NCBI GenBank assembly: GCA_046299435.1
Contig: JBKBIC010000296.1
Location: forward strand, 1-5,122
DNA length: 5,122 nucleotides
From: M3007 sp046299435
GTDB lineage: Bacteria > Bacteroidota > Bacteroidia > Chitinophagales > Saprospiraceae
Direction: 5' to 3'
Both the position numbers and the translations under genes were made by a program. Shown in pieces: positions 1-5,122 of the stretch (the first letter of the stretch is position 1; every line of letters begins with the position of its first letter). A model generated the notes under the pieces. It was not told the origin of the DNA and ran no database searches. It worked only from the letters and a program-made list of their open reading frames with translations.

Positions 1-77
1 TTGGGAATTGGGGATTGGGAATTGGGGATTGGGAATTGGGGATTGGGAATTGGGGATTGGGAATTGGGGATTGGGAA
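1..77. repeat. 14-bp tandem array (two alternating heptamers)
   Basis: Five exact copies of TTGGGAATTGGGGA occupy 1-70, followed by a partial TTGGGAA at 71-77. The unit is two related heptamers, TTGGGAA and TTGGGGA. The array reaches the window edge, so its true copy number is unknown. Because 14 is not a multiple of three, each frame rotates through the unit, yet no frame on either strand contains a stop codon. The plus strand carries regularly spaced GGG/GGGG runs with 3-4 nt loops, which fits the simple G-quadruplex pattern. Confidence 0.95.
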
Positions 78-661
78 ATCAAGGAATTGGGTAGGGCAGG
101 CAATTTCTCGATTTCCAATTTCCAATTTCCAACCCCCCAGAGCAGCATGGCCAGCACCGCCGCGTACACCGTGTGGTCAGCGAAGAAAGGCATGGGGGCA
201 AGGTTCGATTGGTCGGGCCGAAAACCATAGGACGAGTGCTGCACGAGGGTGAAAACCACCACACCAAGCATCGAAAAAAACAGGCAACGCGAGCACAGCG
301 GCCACAAACTTGGGAACAAAACCATGCCGCCCAAAAACACCCAAAACTGCCCCGCCGTCACGACCAAGTATTTCGCCGACACGCCCGGCAGCGTGGAAAA
401 ACAGGTGGCCACCAGCATCCAACACAACCACAACACGCTGATTTTCAGCAACAAACTCGACCGAAGGAGCTTCCAAAAACGGTCGAGGTGCAGCCCGTTG
501 GCCGCCAGCCCGATGCCCAAAAACAAAGTCAGCACCTCGGCGGGCACGGTCAGTTTCCATGCGCCCAGTGGCATTTCGACCGACCACGGGAGCAGGGCGA
601 AAAGGGCGGCGTAGCCCCAGCGTAGCCAGCCGGGCGGGTTCGGTGCGTTTGGATTTTCCAT
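1..661 (-). CDS. O-antigen ligase/polymerase-family membrane protein, 5' part, interrupted by repeat element, runs off window
   Basis: The frame starts at the ATG complementary to 659-661 and stays open to the left edge, giving about 220 codons. Residues 1-175 look like a genuine polytopic membrane protein with hydrophobic segments near 15-33, 39-57, 70-88, 106-122, 126-141 and a sixth beginning near 164. An early PWSVEMPLG-x-LTVPAEVLTLFL stretch, a TLPGVSAKY motif near 90-98 and MPFFADHTVYAAVLAMLL (157-174) are the pattern I associate with Bacteroidota proteins of the O-antigen ligase/Wzy family, inner-membrane enzymes that polymerise or transfer surface glycans. That assignment is from recall, not a search. 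After W175 the predicted sixth helix breaks off into repeat-derived residues rich in P, N, Q, I and S (such as SPIPNPQFPIPN). Family members are usually 400 residues or more, so most of the protein, including the usual large periplasmic loop, is absent here. It could be a disrupted gene, a gene carrying an in-frame insertion, or a contig end inside a repeat. Start choice: family-like sequence begins soon after this ATG, and no Shine-Dalgarno is visible. Confidence 0.72.
   Translation of the reverse strand, partial: MENPNAPNPPGWLRWGYAALFALLPWSVEMPLGAWKLTVPAEVLTLFLGIGLAANGLHLDRFWKLLRSSLLLKISVLWLCWMLVATCFSTLPGVSAKYLVVTAGQFWVFLGGMVLFPSLWPLCSRCLFFSMLGVVVFTLVQHSSYGFRPDQSNLAPMPFFADHTVYAAVLAMLLWGVGNWKLEIEKLPALPNSLISQSPIPNPQFPIPNSQSPIPNPQFP
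52..138. repeat. Imperfect inverted repeat (stem-loop) closing the repeat element
   Basis: Arm 52-89 and arm 101-138 are imperfect reverse complements, about 28 of 38 positions by hand alignment, around an 11-nt centre at 90-100. The best-conserved stretch is GGAAATC (74-80) against GATTTCC (110-116). The right arm is itself heptad-phased: three copies of ATTTCCA at 111-131 followed by ACCCCCC. The left arm is the end of the G-rich 14-bp array, so the element has a G-rich side and a C-rich side. The right boundary near 138-142 coincides with the point where the membrane-protein sequence becomes recognisable. Confidence 0.7.
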
Positions 662-675
662 GTGGTAAAAGTCAG

Positions 676-710
676 ACGATTTACGATTTTGGAATTATGA
701 TTTACGATTC
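676..710. repeat. Heptanucleotide-phased array upstream of the minus-strand gene
   Basis: Five consecutive 7-bp units lie in perfect register: ACGATTT, ACGATTT, TGGAATT, ATGATTT, ACGATTC. The array ends 14 nt before the start codon of the minus-strand membrane-protein gene, so it probably lies in that gene's 5' leader or core promoter. The sequence differs from the 14-bp array at 1-77, but the 7-bp periodicity and the GATT/GAATT cores are shared. Confidence 0.8.
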
Positions 711-782
711 GAGCGGGGCGCAGTCGCAATTGGTAAATCACCGGGTTTGCCCGAATCGGCCAGACGTTTCTTTCGGGTTTTC

Positions 783-790
783 TACTTTTG
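783..790 (+). promoter_or_regulatory. Candidate Bacteroidota -7 promoter element (TACTTTTG)
   Basis: TACTTTTG matches TAnnTTTG, the established -7 consensus of the primary sigma factor in Bacteroidota. It would drive the protease gene with a leader of roughly 120 nt. No good -33 TTG/TTTG element lies at the expected spacing of about 19-21 bp; the nearest TTTG (746-749) is too far upstream. The match is therefore only suggestive. Confidence 0.35.
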
Positions 791-802
791 GCGCGACGTT
801 GT

Positions 803-820
803 TTCCTCGCCACCGAGGAA
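803..820 (+). other. Small perfect hairpin in the protease gene leader
   Basis: TTCCTCG (803-809) and CGAGGAA (814-820) form a perfect 7-bp stem with a CCAC loop. It lies about 100 nt upstream of the protease start, just downstream of the candidate promoter. No T-run follows it, so it is not a clear intrinsic terminator. It may be an operator-like dyad, a leader RNA structure, or chance. Confidence 0.45.
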
Positions 821-875
821 TGCCAAAACCCTGCCCAATTTATTGAAAACCAACTGGTTGACAGCCCTTGCTTCG

Positions 876-910
876 AGTTGTCGTTCACAGTTTATCGTTC
901 ATAGTTCATC
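876..910. repeat. Heptanucleotide-phased array immediately upstream of the protease gene
   Basis: Five 7-bp units lie in register: AGTTGTC, GTTCACA, GTTTATC, GTTCATA, GTTCATC. The last four clearly follow a GTTyAyM-like consensus; the first is weaker. The array ends 9 nt before the ATG at 920, covering the place where a ribosome binding site would normally sit. No Shine-Dalgarno sequence is present, which is usual in Bacteroidota. Confidence 0.75.
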
Positions 911-919
911 CGCTCGACC

Positions 920-3900
920 ATGCTCAAACTTTCTACTCTGTCATTTTTTCTCGCGCTGTTTTTGGCTTTGCCCGCATCGGCGCAGCATGACTACCGCGTC
1001 CGTTTCCAGCACGGCACGGAGTTTTTTCCCGAAAATTTCAAGCAAAGCCCGCCGCCTGCCGTGCCCGGCGAATCGGTGAACGGCTTGGTGTATCGCTACG
1101 TCCAATTTTACGAAATACCCAGCGCAGAGGCCCGTAAAAACATGGCCGCCGAGGGTGTGCAACTTTTCAGTTACGTCCATTTCGGGGCGTATTTGGCGGG
1201 TTTCCCGGCCAATTTTGACTGGAAAAAATTGGGGGCACACGCGCCGCGCAGCATCGTAGCCGTCAACCCAGCGTGGAAAATCGCGGCCAATTTGCACGAG
1301 CGTCCGTTGCCCGCCCATGCCCAAGTGGGCGGCAAAATCGAGGTGAACGTGCAGGTTTACCCGAACATTTCCATCAAACAAGCCGCGCAGCTGTGCCGCG
1401 AAAACGGCCTGCAAGTCGTGTTCGAGGGCACCCAAAACGGTTTTTTGACGGTGCGTTTTTTCCCCGATGATTTGGAGTTCGTGGCTGCGCTGCCGTTCAT
1501 CCAATACCTCGAAATCGTGCCGCCGCCCGGCGAAAAAGAGGACACCGGAGGCCGCTCGCTGCACCGCTCGAATATGGTGGACAGCGACGCACCGACGGGC
1601 CGCAAGTACAATGGCGCGGGCGTGAAAGTGCTCACCCGCGACGACGGTGTGGTGGGGCCGCACCTCGATTTTCGGGGCCGCCTTTTCAACCTCACCCAGT
1701 CCCGCCCCGGCCAGACGCACGGCGACGGCGTGAGCGGCATCATGGCCGGCGCAGGCAATATTGACCCGACGCAGAAGGGCATGGCCGCCGGAGCCGACCT
1801 TTATGTGAGTGATTATGTGAGCAATTTTCAGGATACCACGCTGCCGCTGCACCAACAGGGCGGCGTGAACATCACCAACTCGTCGTACTCCGACGGCTGC
1901 AACGACGGCTACACATTGAACGCGCAAATCGTTGACCGTCAACTGTTTGAGAACCCTTTGTTGATGCACGTTTTTTCGGCAGGCAATATGGGCAACGTGA
2001 ACTGCGACTACGGCGCAGGCTCGGTTTGGGGCAACATCACGGGCGGCCACAAAATGGCGAAAAACGCCATCGCCACTGCCAATCTGTACGCCGATTTTGA
2101 ACTCGAAGTCAGCAGCAGCCGAGGCCCCGCCCACGACGGGCGGCTGAAACCCGACATCGCGGCGCACGGCCAAAATCAAGGCTCGACCGCCGAAAACCAT
2201 GATTACCAGACTTTTGGCGGCACATCGGGCGCGGCTCCGGGCATCGCGGGCTGCCTCGCGCAGCTGACCCAAGCCTTCCGGCAAATCGAGAACGGCGAAG
2301 AGCCGCCCGCCGCCCTGCTCAAAGCCGTCATCCTGAACACCGCGAACGACATGGGCAACCGAGGGCCGGATTTCAAGTACGGCTGGGGCCACATCAATGC
2401 TTGGCGGGCACTGCGCCTGCTCGAAGAAAAACGCTGGCTCCGCACCTCCGTCGCCAACGGCCAAGCCATCAACTTGCAATTGGCCATCCCCGACGGCGTG
2501 CACCAAGCACGGGTCATGGTTTATTGGGCCGACCCTCAATCTGCCACGAACACCAATCGTGCGCTCGTGCATGATCTCGATATCGTTGTGTATCAAGGCG
2601 TTGGCGGCCCCGGCGACCCGGTCTTTTTGCCCTGGAAACTCGACCCCACCCCCGATGCTGCCGTGCTAAACGCACCCGCCGGGCGCGGGCGCGATTCGCT
2701 GAACAACGTGGAGCAAGTCGTGCTCGACAACCCGACTGCAGGCCAGTACGCCCTGCGGATTGCCGGGCGGGAAGTGCCGTTCGGGCCGCAAGAATTTTAT
2801 GTCGTCTGGGAATTTTTGACCGACGAAGTGCAAATCACCTACCCGGCTGGCGGCGAACACCTCGTGCCGGGCGAAGGCGAGCGCATCCATTGGGATGCCA
2901 TCAACACTGGCGAACCTTTTACGCTGCGATTTGCACCCGACGGCAGCACTTGGCAGGACGTGGCGACGCTCGCCCCCAATCAAACTTTTCACGGCTGGAC
3001 GGTGCCTAATGTGTTGACATCCAACGCCAAGCTTGCCATCGTGCGGGGCGGGAAGACCTATGAAATTGCCGCGCCGTTCCACATCATGCGCGTCCCGCAA
3101 AGCCTGCAGGTGAACAAAGTTTGCCCGGACTCCATGACCGTCACTTGGGCAAAAGTGAACGACACCCTGCACTACGAGGTGTTCACGCCCGGCCAGAAAT
3201 ACATGGAAATCGTGGGCCGCACGGCTGCGACCGAATTCACATTTCCCATCCAAAACGCGGGCGCAGAACAGTTTTTCACCGTCCGAGCCGTCACCGCTGA
3301 CGGCAGTACGGTCGGCCGCCGTGCCTACGCTTTGCGCTATCCGGGCGGCCTGTTGAACTGCCCACAGCCGTTCGATGTGAGCCTTGCCGCGCTCAACGAA
3401 CCCAGTGCCGCAAGCATCATCAGCTGCCAGCCCGTCAACCGGACAGTCCGTATTTCGGTCAAAAACGAGGGGCAAAACACCATTTCCGGCGCGACGGCCA
3501 CCTACCAAGTCGGCAACAACACGCCCGTGACCGAGCCGCTGCCCGATGTCCCAGTCGGCACGACGGTGGAGTACGAGTTCACGCAACCCGTGTTTTTGAG
3601 CGGGTCGGGCAATTTGAACCTGCGCGTTTGGACGACATTCCCTGCCGATATCGTGCATTTCAACGACACACTCGCCGTCGTGCTGCCCGTCGTCACGGAG
3701 CCAAAGAGCGGCCTGCACAGCATGAATTTTCAAAACACGGGCTTCCCGCCGCTCGGCTGGCGCGTCGAAAACCCCGACGGGCAAATCACTTGGGCCTCCA
3801 ACGCCAACATCCCGGCGGGCATCAGCGGCAACGCGACCACCGCCGCCTTTTTCAACTGCTTCAATTACACGGACAAAGGCGCGGAAGATTATCTCTATAT

Positions 3901-4999
3901 GATTCCGAGCCGCCTCATCAACATCGCCAAGCCCGGCCTTGCCTTCGACCTCGCCCACGCAGCGTATAGCAACAACTCCCGCGACCGCCTGCGCGTGGAA
4001 GTGTTCCCGGCTTGCGATTTGACGGCCACGCCCATCGTCGTGTTTGACAAAACCAACCCGGAACTTCCCACGACCGCCAACACCAGCACGCAGTTTATCC
4101 CCGACAAAGAAGGCGAGTGGCGCACAGAAGTCGTCAACCTCGAACAGTTTGCCGGGCAGACGGTCATCATCCGATTCGCGGGCGTGAACGACTACGGCAA
4201 CAATATTTTCCTCGACAACATCCGCACCGTCAACTACAACCTCACCCCGGCAGTGGCCGCGTTTTCGTTCAACCAAGACTCCATCTGCCGAGGCGAAAGC
4301 GTCATCATCACGAACCAGTCATCGGGCAACTTCTTGACTTACAAGTGGTTGTTCGGTGCACAGGCCAACCCCGCACAAGCCGACGGGCCGGGGCCGCACG
4401 AAGTGAAGTACATCACGCCGGGCACCAAAAACGTGCGGCTCATCGTCATCAACTCGACCGGAGCGGACACCCTGACCAAGCAGCTGGTCGTCGTCGGACA
4501 ATCCTACGCGAACTTCTCGACCACCCAAAACCAGAACGCCGTGCAGTTCAACAACACGAGCACGTTTTCCGACACCTATCTCTGGGATTTCGGCGACGGC
4601 CAAACCAGCACCGAAAAAAGCCCGCTGCACATTTACGCTACGACGGGCACTTTCACCGTCAAACTGACCACCTCGAACCAGTGCAAAGTGTCCGAAAAAA
4701 CCGTGCAAATCACCATCTCGACCGTCGGCACCGAGGAACTGCCGGGCGGCGCACGGGCGCAAATCCTGCCCAACCCGACCGACGGGAACTTCGCTGTGGA
4801 AATCCAATCGCCCCGCTCGGAGACTTTCCAGTTGGATTTGCTCGACGGGCAAGGCCGCCTTTTGCACACCGAGTTGGCCGAGCTGGCGGGCGGTTCCGTG
4901 CGCGTCAATTTTGAAAACCTGAACCTCCCGAAAGGGTTTTATCAGTTGAATATCAAAGGTTTGCGCGGCTCGCGGGCACTGCTGGTCGTGGTGCAGTGA
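920..4999 (+). CDS. Secreted S8 (subtilisin-family) serine protease with PKD domains and T9SS type A sorting domain
   Basis: A 1359-residue exported endopeptidase. Residues 1-21 form a Sec signal peptide with probable cleavage ASA|Q. Residues 22 to about 205 resemble a propeptide. The S8 domain (about 212-500) carries D241 in RDDG, H267 in THGDGVSGI, oxyanion N356 in SAGN and nucleophile S436 in GTSGAAP, so the catalytic set is complete. Residues 505-632 match the jelly-roll domain that follows the catalytic domain in KP-43-like subtilases (ALVHDLDIVV, NNVEQVVL). Next come an Ig-like module (about 637-723), an fn3-like module (724-808), a CARDB-like module (818-922), a MAM/choice-of-anchor-J-like module (932-1104), and PKD-like domains at 1110-1194 and 1195-1267, the second with WDFGDG at 1222-1227. 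A type A T9SS sorting domain (about 1277-1359, with LPNPTDG) ends the protein. By family knowledge it crosses the outer membrane through T9SS and is then anchored or released; the accessory modules probably bind polymers or surfaces (inference). The ATG at 920 is the first start after an in-frame TAG (902-904) and leads straight into the signal peptide. Substrate is unknown. Confidence 0.95.
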   Translation: MLKLSTLSFFLALFLALPASAQHDYRVRFQHGTEFFPENFKQSPPPAVPGESVNGLVYRYVQFYEIPSAEARKNMAAEGVQLFSYVHFGAYLAGFPANFDWKKLGAHAPRSIVAVNPAWKIAANLHERPLPAHAQVGGKIEVNVQVYPNISIKQAAQLCRENGLQVVFEGTQNGFLTVRFFPDDLEFVAALPFIQYLEIVPPPGEKEDTGGRSLHRSNMVDSDAPTGRKYNGAGVKVLTRDDGVVGPHLDFRGRLFNLTQSRPGQTHGDGVSGIMAGAGNIDPTQKGMAAGADLYVSDYVSNFQDTTLPLHQQGGVNITNSSYSDGCNDGYTLNAQIVDRQLFENPLLMHVFSAGNMGNVNCDYGAGSVWGNITGGHKMAKNAIATANLYADFELEVSSSRGPAHDGRLKPDIAAHGQNQGSTAENHDYQTFGGTSGAAPGIAGCLAQLTQAFRQIENGEEPPAALLKAVILNTANDMGNRGPDFKYGWGHINAWRALRLLEEKRWLRTSVANGQAINLQLAIPDGVHQARVMVYWADPQSATNTNRALVHDLDIVVYQGVGGPGDPVFLPWKLDPTPDAAVLNAPAGRGRDSLNNVEQVVLDNPTAGQYALRIAGREVPFGPQEFYVVWEFLTDEVQITYPAGGEHLVPGEGERIHWDAINTGEPFTLRFAPDGSTWQDVATLAPNQTFHGWTVPNVLTSNAKLAIVRGGKTYEIAAPFHIMRVPQSLQVNKVCPDSMTVTWAKVNDTLHYEVFTPGQKYMEIVGRTAATEFTFPIQNAGAEQFFTVRAVTADGSTVGRRAYALRYPGGLLNCPQPFDVSLAALNEPSAASIISCQPVNRTVRISVKNEGQNTISGATATYQVGNNTPVTEPLPDVPVGTTVEYEFTQPVFLSGSGNLNLRVWTTFPADIVHFNDTLAVVLPVVTEPKSGLHSMNFQNTGFPPLGWRVENPDGQITWASNANIPAGISGNATTAAFFNCFNYTDKGAEDYLYMIPSRLINIAKPGLAFDLAHAAYSNNSRDRLRVEVFPACDLTATPIVVFDKTNPELPTTANTSTQFIPDKEGEWRTEVVNLEQFAGQTVIIRFAGVNDYGNNIFLDNIRTVNYNLTPAVAAFSFNQDSICRGESVIITNQSSGNFLTYKWLFGAQANPAQADGPGPHEVKYITPGTKNVRLIVINSTGADTLTKQLVVVGQSYANFSTTQNQNAVQFNNTSTFSDTYLWDFGDGQTSTEKSPLHIYATTGTFTVKLTTSNQCKVSEKTVQITISTVGTEELPGGARAQILPNPTDGNFAVEIQSPRSETFQLDLLDGQGRLLHTELAELAGGSVRVNFENLNLPKGFYQLNIKGLRGSRALLVVVQ

Positions 5000-5013
5000 G
5001 TGGAGTTGAAAGT

Positions 5014-5073
5014 AGGAAGGGTTGAAAAGTTGAACTACATTCAACTTTTCAACCCTTCCTCTCTGCGTTTTTA
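5014..5073 (+). terminator. Probable intrinsic terminator of the protease gene
   Basis: Arms 5014-5034 and 5040-5060 are perfect 21-bp reverse complements around a CTACA loop, beginning 15 nt after the stop codon. A T-run (GTTTTTAT, 5067-5074) follows about 7 nt beyond the stem, farther than in a textbook terminator. The long stem would block transcription from either direction and protect the mRNA 3' end. The left arm and its upstream flank are built from repeats of GTTGAA (5005, 5021, 5029), so this may also be another member of the local heptad-repeat family. Confidence 0.75.
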
Positions 5074-5074
5074 T

Positions 5075-5122
5075 AAATCCTTCAGTGGGTGTGTGACTTG
5101 TTTTTGGGCAGGTTAATAAGTG
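5075..5122. other. Downstream intergenic end of window
   Basis: These last 48 bp contain no recognisable gene start, promoter or repeat. The sequence turns AT-richer (TTAATAAG near the end), as expected of an intergenic stretch. Confidence 0.6.

Larger units (their letters stand above)
662..919. other. Divergent intergenic region
   Basis: These 258 bp separate the divergent start codons of the membrane-protein gene (661, minus) and the protease gene (920, plus). I see no convincing small gene here; frames crossing it are overlaps with no recognisable product. It holds two heptad arrays (676-710 and 876-910), a candidate -7 promoter element (783-790) and a small hairpin (803-820). No tRNA, riboswitch or other structured RNA was recognised. 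Confidence 0.8.

Noticed and set aside
1..138. CRISPR array
   Set aside because: Repeats are 7 or 14 bp and directly abutting, with no unique spacers of regular length.
1..252. Plus-strand frames encoding GIGDWELGIGNW repeats
   Set aside because: The peptide is only a translation of the stop-free DNA repeat, followed by sequence antisense to the membrane-protein gene; there is no start signal.
173..625. 150-residue plus-strand and 136-residue minus-strand frames over the membrane-protein gene
   Set aside because: Both are charged, low-information shadows. The minus-strand frame starting at 661 gives hydrophobic helices and a family-like motif instead.
550..888. 112-residue minus-strand frame across the divergent intergenic region
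   Set aside because: It overlaps the membrane-protein start in another frame, passes through the heptad array and shows no recognisable domain.
941..2596. 551-residue minus-strand open frame opposite the protease
   Set aside because: It lies wholly antisense to a clearly real gene, is rich in R, H, V and A as expected of the complement of GC-rich codons, and shows no domain.
2666..4276. 536-residue minus-strand open frame opposite the protease C-terminal half
   Set aside because: Same antisense artefact; the plus-strand frame has recognisable beta-sandwich modules and a sorting domain.
4117..4914. 265-residue plus-strand frame inside the protease gene
   Set aside because: Wrong frame relative to the PKD and sorting domains; its R-, H- and Q-rich composition is typical of a shifted frame.
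5090..5122. Promoter for a gene beyond the right edge (TTG followed by AT-rich sequence)
   Set aside because: No TAnnTTTG element lies at the right spacing within the window, so it cannot be supported.

Overview
The window looks like a short stretch of a Bacteroidota chromosome, most likely from the Saprospiria-type lineages (inference). Three things point there. The main gene encodes a secreted protease with PKD modules and a type IX secretion (T9SS) type A C-terminal sorting domain. Start codons lack a Shine-Dalgarno sequence. An upstream TACTTTTG matches the Bacteroidota -7 consensus TAnnTTTG. The DNA is fairly GC-rich, and GC-rich third codon positions explain the long antisense open frames across the main gene.

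Layout. Positions 1-661, minus strand: the 5' part of a polytopic membrane protein that I read as an O-antigen ligase/polymerase-family protein. Its recognisable sequence stops at about nt 134-140, where the frame enters a repeat element: an inverted-repeat region (52-138) merging into a tandem 14-bp array (1-77) that reaches the window edge. The frame stays open to the edge only because the repeat has no stop codon in any frame. Positions 662-919: a divergent intergenic region with a candidate promoter, a small perfect hairpin, and two heptanucleotide-phased arrays, each ending 9-14 nt before one of the two divergent start codons. Positions 920-4999, plus strand: a 1359-residue subtilisin-family (S8) protease with signal peptide, propeptide-like region, catalytic domain, jelly-roll domain, several beta-sandwich modules, two PKD domains and a T9SS sorting domain. 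Positions 5000-5122: a perfect 21-bp stem-loop with a following T-run (probable terminator), then about 50 bp with nothing recognisable.

The two genes are divergently transcribed and nothing shows a shared pathway. Both concern the cell envelope or surface: one would handle surface polysaccharide, the other is an exported, surface-anchored or released protease. The most unusual signal is the recurrence of 7-bp-phased degenerate repeats in every non-coding stretch and inside the membrane-protein gene, which suggests one family of short heptad elements scattered through this genome.
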